Shown here one piece after another: positions 35,055 to 46,006 of a stretch of DNA of 64,000 bases. Source of the DNA: Hofstenia miamia (lineage: Eukaryota; Xenacoelomorpha; Acoela); assembly GCA_004352715.1 (NCBI GenBank), contig SCFE01000112.1:468080-532079 (forward strand). Direction: 5' to 3'. The notes beneath the pieces were generated by a model. That model saw only the letters and a list, made by a program, of their open reading frames with translations. It made no database searches and had not been told where the DNA came from. Made by a program: the position numbers and the translations under genes. Every line of letters begins with the position of its first letter. The stretch's first letter is position 1.

Positions 35055-35244
35055 CTGCTATTAATACCGCGCCAAGTAGTTCAAACACTACGGTCAACAA
35101 GCTCGCCATCTTTAATGATAAGATTCCAGAACCCACCGAGCAGCCAAATGCATTTGGAACATCGTTCGCTCCAATTCCGATTGCTAAATTAACTGAAGAA
35201 AATACGGCGATAAATGATAGAAAGACGTCTTGAACGTAGCTCAT
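35055..35244 (-). CDS. PiT phosphate transporter, exon 1 (first coding exon)
   Basis: It encodes residues 1-63. I chose the ATG at 35244-35242 (MSYVQDVFLSF): it is the only in-frame Met before the signature, and the frame stops about 20 codons upstream. A membrane helix is followed by the first GAND signature GIGANDVPNAFG, then GSGILSLK and a second helix, the standard PiT amino end. The donor is GTATAA after GTATTAATAGCAG (phase 1). An upstream splice acceptor and an extra 5' exon are possible. Together the four exons give 1737 nt, 578 residues. Confidence 0.88.
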
Positions 35245-35580
35245 CCAACAAAAGTATGAAGTCCGATTCTCAATCAAGTGTTTGCAAACAAGATTAACAG
35301 TTTTTTAATGATGACAGTATTTACAGAGACAATAACATTAATGACACCCTCGATTAATTGATGGTTCTGTTAAAAACTGTTTCCAGCATCGCTAACGTGA
35401 TTGTACACTTACAGTTTGCTACCAAGAATGATGTTTTCATTAAACGATTTGATTCCTTTATTCACATATCATTTAACACTTTGAAATGATCATTATCTGA
35501 AAGGATCGTAGAGTACATATGTGCTGCAAATCCTCTAGTATAAGCTACATTGAAGGTTGGTTTTTGAGTGGTAGGTATAT
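35245..35580. other. Upstream of PiT exon 1, no promoter motif recognised
   Basis: The presumed 5' untranslated/promoter region of the PiT gene on the minus strand, cut by the microsatellite and gap that follow. I see no clear TATA or initiator element at a persuasive distance. Confidence 0.35.
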
Positions 35581-35641
<61 letters not shown>

Positions 35642-36641
35642 NNNNNNNNNNNNNNNNNNNNNNNNNNNNNNNNNNNNNNNNNNNNNNNNNNNNNNNNNNN
35701 NNNNNNNNNNNNNNNNNNNNNNNNNNNNNNNNNNNNNNNNNNNNNNNNNNNNNNNNNNNNNNNNNNNNNNNNNNNNNNNNNNNNNNNNNNNNNNNNNNNN
35801 NNNNNNNNNNNNNNNNNNNNNNNNNNNNNNNNNNNNNNNNNNNNNNNNNNNNNNNNNNNNNNNNNNNNNNNNNNNNNNNNNNNNNNNNNNNNNNNNNNNN
35901 NNNNNNNNNNNNNNNNNNNNNNNNNNNNNNNNNNNNNNNNNNNNNNNNNNNNNNNNNNNNNNNNNNNNNNNNNNNNNNNNNNNNNNNNNNNNNNNNNNNN
36001 NNNNNNNNNNNNNNNNNNNNNNNNNNNNNNNNNNNNNNNNNNNNNNNNNNNNNNNNNNNNNNNNNNNNNNNNNNNNNNNNNNNNNNNNNNNNNNNNNNNN
36101 NNNNNNNNNNNNNNNNNNNNNNNNNNNNNNNNNNNNNNNNNNNNNNNNNNNNNNNNNNNNNNNNNNNNNNNNNNNNNNNNNNNNNNNNNNNNNNNNNNNN
36201 NNNNNNNNNNNNNNNNNNNNNNNNNNNNNNNNNNNNNNNNNNNNNNNNNNNNNNNNNNNNNNNNNNNNNNNNNNNNNNNNNNNNNNNNNNNNNNNNNNNN
36301 NNNNNNNNNNNNNNNNNNNNNNNNNNNNNNNNNNNNNNNNNNNNNNNNNNNNNNNNNNNNNNNNNNNNNNNNNNNNNNNNNNNNNNNNNNNNNNNNNNNN
36401 NNNNNNNNNNNNNNNNNNNNNNNNNNNNNNNNNNNNNNNNNNNNNNNNNNNNNNNNNNNNNNNNNNNNNNNNNNNNNNNNNNNNNNNNNNNNNNNNNNNN
36501 NNNNNNNNNNNNNNNNNNNNNNNNNNNNNNNNNNNNNNNNNNNNNNNNNNNNNNNNNNNNNNNNNNNNNNNNNNNNNNNNNNNNNNNNNNNNNNNNNNNN
36601 NNNNNNNNNNNNNNNNNNNNNNNNNNNNNNNNNNNNNNNNN
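35580..36641. repeat. (ATA)n microsatellite and 1000-N gap
   Basis: About 20 copies of a TAA/ATA trinucleotide (35580-35641) run into exactly 1000 Ns (35642-36641), a placeholder gap. Confidence 0.92.
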
Positions 36642-37526
36642 GCTGTACATATTGACAAATTTGCAAAGATATATATATACAATATTTACAATATACATAT
36701 AGAGATATTTACAAATTGACAAAACATACAACAAGCAGGACACTTAAAAATATACTAGGCTACAAGTTAATGCAAATAAAATACACAATTACGATTAGTT
36801 AAAAAGACTACAAACTACACGAAGTATTTCACCAGACAATAAATTTTTTGAGATGATACTAGCATTTTCTATTCTGCTAATAAGTAAAGTTTTAGTCAGG
36901 GAGCCAGCTAGGTTTTAATGTCACATTTGGGTACGAAAGTTTGACACCAGAACATGGTACTATGGGTTGTAGTATAGAAGAAAAGTCATTTCTTACGTGT
37001 TCAATAGGTGCATTTTGAGGACCCTGAAAATGCCCAAGCGGGACATTTAATTACAGTTTTGAGTACATCCAAAACGTATGAAAAAATATTTGGTGCATTT
37101 TTGAATAAGAAAGGGGGTCAAGTCGGGGTCAAGTGACATTTTATTACACGTTTGAGTACAAACTAATGCTTTATGTAGAATTGTAGCTGTTTATGTTCTG
37201 AATACAAAATATTAACTCAAGAAAAGAAAAAAAGTTTAATTGGTGGAGATTCTTTTCCTGTGTTTAGTGTAAATGTTACTAACTAGTGACTTAGCATTAT
37301 TGGGTGAGAAGTTTATAAACTGAGTTTTGTTCTCATTTATTGTCAGTTTTGGATCTTGAAGTAATTTTTTACTGATTGATAATTGCCTCTAATTTTTGCT
37401 TTGTTGCAATGATGAGGCTAGTATGTGTATCAATTAAGCATATATCATCAGAATACTGTATTATTTTACAATTTACATATTTACAAATGTCATTAATAAA
37501 TAAATTAAAAAGGATGGGGCTTAAGA
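36642..37526 (-). pseudogene. Non-LTR retrotransposon relic: RT active-site region and 3' end
   Basis: On the minus strand EVLSPILFNLFINDI and IIQYSDDICLI are the active-site blocks of LINE-type reverse transcriptases (normally YADD; here YSDD). TINENKTQFINFS-like text follows in a shifted frame. The left end (36642-36780) is the 3' region; a close relative of it lies at 54000-54125. The upstream protein frame is fused in frame to a Penelope-like fragment at about 37527. Confidence 0.7.
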
Positions 37527-37752
37527 CTTCTCCTTCAATTTGGTTATAAATTTTATTATTAAAGAAGAATTGAGTATTAAGACAACTCATATTTAATACT
37601 TTACGCAGTGTTTCATTACCAATTGAAATTTCTTCTGGAATAAGCTTTATGATGTGATCAATTGTCTTTTTTAATATTGGTAAGCAATTTGAAGGAATGG
37701 CAGTGGAACCAGCAGTAAGTTCAACAATGGCGACATTTTCAATGGACATCAT
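37527..37752 (-). pseudogene. Penelope-like element: inverted amino part of the reverse transcriptase
   Basis: The minus strand reads STAIPSNCLPILKKTID, then LRKVLNMSCLNTQFFFNN and KIYNQIEG. This corresponds to the PLE reverse-transcriptase stretch from the first catalytic region to just before the GMPMG-SP motif. It lies head to head with the plus-strand remainder starting at 37745, as if the first half had been flipped. It continues without a stop into a LINE-type RT at 37526. Confidence 0.6.
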
Positions 37753-38640
37753 TGAATATATGTCGATGATGTGTTTGCAATATTTAAAGAAAAAGATGAG
37801 GCAAACAATTGTCTAAAATATCTCAATAGTCATCTTAAAGATATTCAATTCACCATGGAATGTCAAGACAACAACAAACTAAATTTTCCTAGATGTGTGC
37901 GTACATAATTTTACTAAGAAATACGAAACTAGTTGGTACATAAAAAAGACAAATTCTGGATTATACATTCCCTACCATTAAAATTGTAACAAAGCATACA
38001 AAATAATTACAATCAAAGCTTTGCTTAAAACAGCTAAATTTACATCCTCAAATTCCGAACACCTCACAAAGTTTTTAAAATACTTGAGAATAATGGTTAT
38101 CCGGGCAAATTTATCAAAAAATGTTCAAACACTTTATTTTGCAATAACAAAGAAGACAATAAAATGGAAAAGCTTGATGAAACCAAGATCAATGTATATT
38201 TAAAGATTCCTTATGTATGTAACTAAATTCAAAGCTTAAAGAAGAAAATAACAACTATGAATACAAATTGAAAATGGACAAAAATCGTTCCTATATTTAC
38301 ATCTTATAAAACTAAAGATATGTTCCAAAATAAAGATCCTATTTCAAAGAATTTAATTTCCTCTGTTGTCTACAATTATAAATGTTATGATTGCAAAAAA
38401 CCATACGTCAGAGAAACAAAGCGACATTTGGTAACAAGACATCTAAAATTAGAAGTATTTATGCATGAACACCAAGCTAAAGAAAAAACTGTTTACATAC
38501 AACTAAGAACACAAAATCCTAAAATAGTCGAAGCTTTAATCATCAAGCAAACAAAGAAACATGAATTACTAAATAAGCAACAAAGCATGATAACATTAAA
38601 TTTATTCTATTGTGCATGCAGTAATTTTGTAGTATTATAG
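37745..38640 (+). pseudogene. Penelope-like element: RT from YVDD onward plus GIY-YIG endonuclease
   Basis: The plus strand resumes the PLE at EYVDDVFAIFKEKDEANN, then FTMECQDNN and LNFLDVCVHN (with a frameshift), WYIKKTNSGLYIPY, and, after damage, a GIY-YIG domain at about 38350-38430 reading VVYNYKCYDCKKPYVRETKR. There the usual YIGET is changed to YVRET, removing the conserved Gly. The tail KIVEALIIKQTKKHELLNKQ follows. Stops and shifts make it inactive. Confidence 0.75.
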
Positions 38641-38762
38641 TGTAGTCAATTGCAATTGTAAATATTTATTTCCCCGCATATTTGTTACTGATGATGATTT
38701 TCAGAATTGAAACCGGTCTATATTTTAAAAATGAATATTGCAAAGCTAAGTGTAATTAATTC

Positions 38763-38764
<2 letters not shown>

Positions 38765-38794
<30 letters not shown>

Positions 38795-38932
38795 NNNNNN
38801 NNNNNNNNNNNNNNNNNNNNNNNNNNNNNNNNNNNNNNNNNNNNNNNNNNNNNNNNNNNNNNNNNNNNNNNNNNNNNNNNNNNNNNNNNNNNNNNNNNNN
38901 NNNNNNNNNNNNNNNNNNNNNNNNNNNNNNNN

Positions 38933-38969
<37 letters not shown>

Positions 38970-38970
38970 G
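38765..38970. repeat. TA microsatellite with 138-N gap
   Basis: TA repeats flank Ns at 38795-38932. Confidence 0.92.
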
Positions 38971-40020
38971 GAAGGCTATGATGTTTTTTGCTAGTATTGA
39001 AAATTGATATAAATGACCAAACATGTCTTAAATAAGTGAAGTGCCAAATACTAGCTTAAAAAATATAAAAGTTATGAACGATAATTTAGTGTATTACACA
39101 TCTAGAAATAACTTAAATAATATAAAAATGCTCCAGAATTATTTTCATGAAGCTGCAATGTATAAAGGACTACAAAGCATTAAATATTAAATAAAATTAA
39201 AAATATAAAAATCACACTAAAAATTTTTCTGGTAGCACAGCCAAATAAACATGGGATGCTGAATGGGAAACCATTTATGGTAGCAATGTTCAATGTTAGT
39301 ATTGTATTTAGCAGCATAATAGTTTTTCCTGGTTGTTTTTGTAGTTTTCTCAAATTATCAATTTCCAAGCAGTGCAGGTGCAAAGACACTGTGCTAATCC
39401 ATGTCAAGCTCATATGACGCATGCAGATAGGAAAGACAAGGGAATCCAAGGACACGAAGATTTCCATATACGCAACCATTTCGATGCAATAAATAATCTC
39501 AAACATTTCCAGACAATTCAAGGCAGCAACTTTTAAAATTCAAGACAGTTCAATGCTCAAAAGACAATAATATATTTGAACTATCATATATAAATATGTG
39601 ATAAATCCGAAGTAAAAAATCCATGTCTCAAGGTTGTTAATGCTTCAATCAATTGCGTCAACAAGCAACCCTTTTGATTTTTTTGGTAAAACTGCTAGAT
39701 TTTCTTGTAAATTCCCTGATTTTCATCAGGAAAGTGAACAATTACACTAATTAATGAACTACGAACAAAATTTCAACCCATAGCTATAACACACTTTTTA
39801 TTTAGGGTTTAAGAGCACTGTTAAATACTTAATATAGTACGTACTAAATGTAACTGCTCACTATGGCATGCTAGAATGACTTATGTTTTATTATGCATAG
39901 AAATTCTTAGATTCGTTATAATGCAATGCTGAGAACATGGGTTCATTTGGTACTCTAGTGTAAAAACAACCACATCTGTACAGGTTTTTTTCAAAATTTT
40001 TAGCAAAACAAAACAATGGT
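38971..40020. other. Non-coding DNA
   Basis: No supported gene. A 113-codon minus-strand frame at 39521-39180 has no recognisable domain and no splice context. Confidence 0.45.
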
Positions 40021-40292
40021 ATATATATATATATATATNNNNNNNNNNNNNNNNNNNNNNNNNNNNNNNNNNNNNNNNNNNNNNNNNNNNNNNNNNNNNN
40101 NNNNNNNNNNNNNNNNNNNNNNNNNNNNNNNNNNNNNNNNNNNNNNNNNNNNNNNNNNNNNNNNNNNNNNNNNNNNNNNNNNNNNNNNNNNNNNNNNNNN
40201 NNNNNNNNNNNNNNNNNNNNNNNNNNNNNNNNNNNNNNNNNNNNNNNNNNNNNNNNNNNNNNNNNNNNNNNNNNNNNNNNNNNNNNNNNNNN
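40020..40292. repeat. TA microsatellite and 254-N gap
   Basis: A short TA tract precedes Ns at 40039-40292. Confidence 0.92.
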
Positions 40293-40293
40293 T

Positions 40294-40395
40294 TATGATT
40301 GATCATGCATTATGATTGATCATGCATTATGATTGATCATGCATTATGATTGATCATGCATTATGATTGATCATGCATTATGATTGAACATGCAT
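40294..40395. repeat. 17-bp minisatellite, six copies, at a gap edge
   Basis: Six tandem copies of TATGATTGATCATGCAT occupy 40294-40395. The last has one change (GAACAT for GATCAT). The array starts at the gap, so its true length is unknown. Each unit contains the palindromes TGATCA and ATGCAT. Confidence 0.95.
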
Positions 40396-40731
40396 TTTTG
40401 CACACTATATTCTAACAAAATTTAAGGATTTTATCATTTGCTAATCCGGATTTACAAAAATTGACTTTGTATTTCTTCGAATTCACTATACTTTATATTC
40501 ATATATATTGATACATCTATTCTGATCTAATACTAAAATTAAATGGGCAAAATTATACATTATTAATCAAACTAAATACTGAATAGAGATATTAGATATT
40601 TTTGGATTAGCAAGTATAACATAATTAAAACATATAATAATAATTATTTTTTAATAGACAATGCATACTTAGCTACATTCTTTCGAAAATTTTGTATAAC
40701 GCTAGAAGCCATGCACACGCATATTTATATG

Positions 40732-40765
<34 letters not shown>

Positions 40766-41825
40766 ATATAATTTTGTAAATCCTTGTAGTTAGTAGTTTG
40801 TAGTTTTGTTTTTGTTTTATACAGCAATAAATTTGCTTTGATTTGTATTATTATTATAATTTTGATATTTTGCAAGATAAGTTAATAAATGATCATTTTA
40901 TTGATAACTGAATTAATTCAATCATGAACACTTAAGAAATAGACAGAATCGTTTAATACTAAACAGTAAAAATCAAGTTATATTGCGACTGTACGTAGCA
41001 TACAAGATACTGTACTTGGCCCTACTTTATTTGCAATTTATGTACTAATGTAGCATCAAAAACTCCCAATAGAACAACCGTGAATATAAACATGAATTCT
41101 GTATTTTTACCTATACTGCTTTGCATACTATATTTTCTAATAACTAAGAGTTCGTTCAGATGAGCAAAGTGCCGTTGTGTGGGTTAATGCATGAATCCCA
41201 CGTCCAGTTGAGCTAGTTCAGGAACTGTTTCTAATGCTTGGGTGGTTAAATAAGATCTTGCTACATATTAAAGTTTTTTATAATCCGAATTCTTCCAAAA
41301 TGATGAGAGATCAAAGTTTTCATAATAACAAAATCCCAATGCATCTTCCATATGCCTCTTATATTTTGATTGGGATCAAGATGGTATATTGCTTGCGATA
41401 AAACAGTCTTCACCTTCGGATTTGAATAAAAAGAGCTACAAATAATTGGATTCTTCTGCGGTGTGTAGTGTATGTTGAAATTTTAGTGATGAAGCTCCTT
41501 CTAATATGATCTAGTTGTAAGAAATGCATCTATGCACTTTGAGTTTCAAAATTTGTTAAATCTAGACAAAAAGTACTGTATGAAAAAATTTAACCCTTCT
41601 ACGTCATTACTTTTAAAATATGGGCATTGTCATTTGGGGTAACTTTGTTACCATATATTATTTAATATAAAATATATTTAAAGAATTGTGTTCAATCTAC
41701 AATAATTCTTTCACTAACAGCATGAAGTTTACAACAAAATTTAAAAGCTTGTCATACTTTTCTGTAATATTTTGTAAATATTTGCATGAGAAAAAAGCTA
41801 CAGGGATTAATACAATTATTACTAC
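40396..41825. other. Non-coding DNA
   Basis: AT-rich with a TA tract near 40735-40770. No supported gene. Confidence 0.45.
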
Positions 41826-42070
41826 CAGGCATATCAATGAGGCGAGCTTCTAACGTATCAATCCGAGCCGGGCCAAGCCGAGCTTTAACACTGCATTGGA
41901 TACACAACGAGCCCAAAACGAACCTTTATTAAGCCAAGCAAATTTATAGTTCCGCTTAATTTGTTTATGCAGATTTTTCTTATTCCTTTATTCAATACAC
42001 CTTTTATAATCTTATTTAAAAACGCTTGTTAAATAATAGCAAGAGCGATGTAATAAGTTTTAAAGCAAAA
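41826..42070 (+). mobile_element. hAT-like MITE, GAGCC-rich family, copy 4 (3'-truncated, diverged)
   Basis: It starts CAGGCATATCAATGAGGCGA and follows the family sequence (GAGCTTCTAACG, GCCAAGCCGAGC, ACGAGCCCAAAACGA, then the AT-rich core). Similarity fades near 42070 and the right terminal repeat is missing. It is the most diverged of the four copies. Confidence 0.7.
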
Positions 42071-44520
42071 TTTATCATGTTAAAGAAAAAATAATGCGAG
42101 TGTCTCCGGCACTTGCGACTTGTGCAAGTTCATTTTCGTATTTTTCCTCTATGAAGTTTGTTGAAAATTGTATTCATTGAGATACATTAAAGATATCATG
42201 AATAGAGAACAGATACCTTTGCTCAAACATGGCCAAAGTGAAACGTTGTGAGATATAATGTTAACTGATGAATTTTGCAAGTTCTCTTGTATATAGTACG
42301 TCGATTTTTTGCAAAGTGCCAACAATTTATCAAAAAATAATTTACAAGATGGCATGAAGTAAATCACATGTTCATAGCAATGTCATGAACTTTATTTAGA
42401 TATAAGCTAGCTTGTTCCAATGTGACTCTATTGGGAAATTTCTGCATTTTGTGCACCAATCAGTGTAACTTCTCATATTTATGGTAATGGGCTAAGGGCA
42501 AAACCATATTAAACATCATAAAACCAAATAATTTTCATGATGCCTCCTTTCAAACCAGGGTGCATATTGATATTTGAGTTAGACCGTCGACATAATCGTC
42601 GTCCAGCATTGCCAAGATATTCCGGATTTGACCTAATACTGCAATTAATATTTCTGTATATCATTCAGGGTGGTTACTGGTTAACTTGTCCAAAATCAAG
42701 TCAAAAATTTGACAGGTGGGCTACCACGCATTCTTAGACAAATCGGGTCGCGGGTCGTTCATAATTGTTAGGGAGGAAGAACACTAACAGAATTAAGGAA
42801 CAATTTAAGAAGTCAAACCCTTCAATCTTTAAAGTTCTTAAAGACTAATAGATTTTAATTATACTTGTATTTTTTATTGATTTTGTCTTTGTTTTCATTG
42901 ATGCTTTTATGCTAAAACATTTTTGCAAGTTTTATAATAGTAATCCTTCTTTGATTGTTTTGGGAACGGATCATTGTTAGACAGGCTAGGTCGGGTCACA
43001 GGTTAAAAATTGAACATGTTTCATGCTCAATATTAGAGTTCAAAATTTCCTAATCCAGGTGAACTACCATCATCAAAATATCTTCATTACTTGAATCTTG
43101 AATCATGATTGAAAGACCTTTATCACCAACTTCCTCAACTATTTACAAGCAAATTTGAGATTTGAAAGAAGAGTTGAATGTATGCAATGTAAGATATAAG
43201 ATGATTTGACATAGTACAGTATTCTTAATATTTGTTAGATCAAATAACTAAGGGTTATAAACTTACCACACATGGCGATAATCATAGAAATGCAGTTAAT
43301 ATTGTAAATAAAGCTGCTAAACATTGCTGCTATATAGCATTATTAGGCACTTAGGTTGATATAAAAAGTCAAGTTTTTTGTTGGTTTACAGGAATTTCCT
43401 GTCTTTTAGCAATGTAATTAAGGAGTGTGGGTGACAGAAACACCCAAAACGACATAGAACGTTTAATCCTTTACTCTCAGTATTTCAAAAAAACTGTCAC
43501 ACTCCTTGTTCAACCTTTTCTCTCAATACGAGGGGAGTGTTCCCACAAGACTCTAAGAGGTTAGAATACCCTAAAACTGAAACTTCACTTAGAAACAAAC
43601 AAATAGAGATTAACAGACAGGTTTCCAGCATTGAGAGTGGTATTGATCGACTAAAGGATCTCATATTTTAACTACATTTTTGTCCAAAAGTCCACAAATA
43701 CAGCCAATGCATTTGTTCTGTAGTAATAATTCCAATTTTCTGCGTTTTCTTTGAAATTATGTATTTTTCTGGTATTACCAGTAAAATCCAGGCCCTAACA
43801 ATCATATACAGAAAATTTGTGAATTATACTTAAATAAGTATTATGTGAAATCAAAAATATCTAATGTATGTTGCAAAGAAAATTTGGATTAGCAGGCACA
43901 AAATTAGATTGGAATTTGATTGGATTCCAATTGGACAGTTTTAGAATTTTGTATTGAATTGGATTGGATTGGACAGAACAATCTCTCAAATGGACAATCC
44001 TGCATACAAACGAATAAAACTAGTCTGAAAGTGAAATCTAATGTTTATGTATTGTGATATAGATTATTGCATAATATATTCGCACTGAGTTTTAACTTGG
44101 TCAAATAAAAGAAGAAAAGTCATTAATTAAAAAAACTTTCATAAAAAGTACAAATCTAGAGTTAAATTTAAATTTAGGAACGAATAAAACATGTTTCAAA
44201 ACAAAATCTTCAACATTTATTGATATATAGAGCATTTGTGAAACATTGTTGCAGTATTTTAAGATTATATCATTTCAAAGGTGTCATTTGCTTAAAACAT
44301 ACAGTAGTCTGTGACAAATATCATAAAAAGTAAATTTCTAGAATGAATTTCTGTGCAAAAAATTAATAAATCTAGTCCGAAAATAATATCTACAATATTT
44401 ATTGAGTTATAATGCATTTCATATTGTAGCCTCAAATATATAGATGTTTCTGCTGCAAATATGTGTAGGAATATATGTATATATTCATATATTTTAATCA
44501 AATATCATCCCTTTGTATAT
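42071..44520. other. Non-coding DNA with a small inverted repeat
   Basis: No exon was supported. GGGTCGCGGGTCG at 42744 and GGTCGGGTCACAGG near 42990 recall the hAT MITE at 8879-9224, but no boundaries can be drawn. AAGGAGTGTG with GTGACAG (43420-43437) pairs with CTGTCACACTCCTT (43494-43507), giving a possible hairpin of about 90 bases. Confidence 0.4.
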
Positions 44521-44523
44521 ACT

Positions 44524-44652
44524 TGGTGTGTCTGAAAAGTTTTAGGAATTCAGCTATTCTCTAGGTGCATGTGCATTGTTAAGGCAGTGTCTGTAATAAG
44601 CCAATCAGAAATAAGTAAGGAATGACAAACTGTGTAAGTGCACATGCCATAT
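44524..44652 (+). mobile_element. Mariner transposon, left end
   Basis: TGGTGTGTCTGAAAAGTTTT at 44524 is the inverted counterpart of the end at 48950 (one mismatch over 27 bases). TA lies two bases outside, the mariner target. The remaining sequence up to 44652 is the 5' untranslated part, and the 1000-N gap follows at once, taking the front of the transposase gene. Confidence 0.85.
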
Positions 44653-45652
44653 NNNNNNNNNNNNNNNNNNNNNNNNNNNNNNNNNNNNNNNNNNNNNNNN
44701 NNNNNNNNNNNNNNNNNNNNNNNNNNNNNNNNNNNNNNNNNNNNNNNNNNNNNNNNNNNNNNNNNNNNNNNNNNNNNNNNNNNNNNNNNNNNNNNNNNNN
44801 NNNNNNNNNNNNNNNNNNNNNNNNNNNNNNNNNNNNNNNNNNNNNNNNNNNNNNNNNNNNNNNNNNNNNNNNNNNNNNNNNNNNNNNNNNNNNNNNNNNN
44901 NNNNNNNNNNNNNNNNNNNNNNNNNNNNNNNNNNNNNNNNNNNNNNNNNNNNNNNNNNNNNNNNNNNNNNNNNNNNNNNNNNNNNNNNNNNNNNNNNNNN
45001 NNNNNNNNNNNNNNNNNNNNNNNNNNNNNNNNNNNNNNNNNNNNNNNNNNNNNNNNNNNNNNNNNNNNNNNNNNNNNNNNNNNNNNNNNNNNNNNNNNNN
45101 NNNNNNNNNNNNNNNNNNNNNNNNNNNNNNNNNNNNNNNNNNNNNNNNNNNNNNNNNNNNNNNNNNNNNNNNNNNNNNNNNNNNNNNNNNNNNNNNNNNN
45201 NNNNNNNNNNNNNNNNNNNNNNNNNNNNNNNNNNNNNNNNNNNNNNNNNNNNNNNNNNNNNNNNNNNNNNNNNNNNNNNNNNNNNNNNNNNNNNNNNNNN
45301 NNNNNNNNNNNNNNNNNNNNNNNNNNNNNNNNNNNNNNNNNNNNNNNNNNNNNNNNNNNNNNNNNNNNNNNNNNNNNNNNNNNNNNNNNNNNNNNNNNNN
45401 NNNNNNNNNNNNNNNNNNNNNNNNNNNNNNNNNNNNNNNNNNNNNNNNNNNNNNNNNNNNNNNNNNNNNNNNNNNNNNNNNNNNNNNNNNNNNNNNNNNN
45501 NNNNNNNNNNNNNNNNNNNNNNNNNNNNNNNNNNNNNNNNNNNNNNNNNNNNNNNNNNNNNNNNNNNNNNNNNNNNNNNNNNNNNNNNNNNNNNNNNNNN
45601 NNNNNNNNNNNNNNNNNNNNNNNNNNNNNNNNNNNNNNNNNNNNNNNNNNNN
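44653..45652. other. Assembly gap of exactly 1000 N
   Basis: A placeholder gap. It lies between the mariner left end and a contig (45653-48513) that has nothing to do with mariner. Confidence 0.95.
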
Positions 45653-45994
45653 TGGCGAACTTGTTATGATCTCAGTGACTTGGCGTCGGGCAAGTGCGCC
45701 CAGAGATTTCAGTACTCTTCAATCGATGAAGTATCTAAACAATACTACTTACTAATTGTTATTGGAACATCTGTTCATGCAGTGTGGAATATACAATTAA
45801 AGGACAGAAGAGGAAACTTAGATAATACTTACCCCGTTATAGCTGGCGATGATCCCTGGATTGATTCTCTAAATAGATTATCCAGCTATGAAGTGTTAGT
45901 TTCACCTGGGCAGCGATATTACAATATAGATTTAATCACTTGTCGAGATTGTATTATTGATTTTCCATGCGTTTTAAAACCGGCTTTCTTTGAA
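45653..45994 (+). CDS. Unrecognised host exon with good splice donor
   Basis: The frame is open from the gap edge, reading WRTCYDLSDLASGKCAQRF, then YYLLIVIGTSVHAVWNI, LKDRRGNLDNTYPVIAGDD, YEVLVSPGQRYYNIDLITC and IIDFPCVLKPAFFE. It ends at GAA followed by the consensus donor GTAAGT (45995-46000). Five cysteines, no long hydrophobic segment and balanced codon use suggest a real exon of a secreted or extracellular protein, but I do not recognise the family. The upstream part is lost in the gap. The intron right after the donor is occupied by a LINE. The next exon was not found. Confidence 0.55.
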
Positions 45995-46006
45995 GTAAGT
46001 TTCATA

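Noticed and set aside
34719-35192. 157-codon plus-strand frame overlapping PiT exon 1
   Set aside because: Its second half is antisense to the GAND-containing exon; the first half has no family resemblance.
36642-36780. A tandem or satellite array shared with 54000-54125
   Set aside because: The shared text is better explained as the 3' end of a non-LTR element family seen in two truncated copies.
43910-43985. ATTGGATTGGA repeats as a possible regulatory array
   Set aside because: A short, impure simple repeat with no nearby gene; nothing supports a function.
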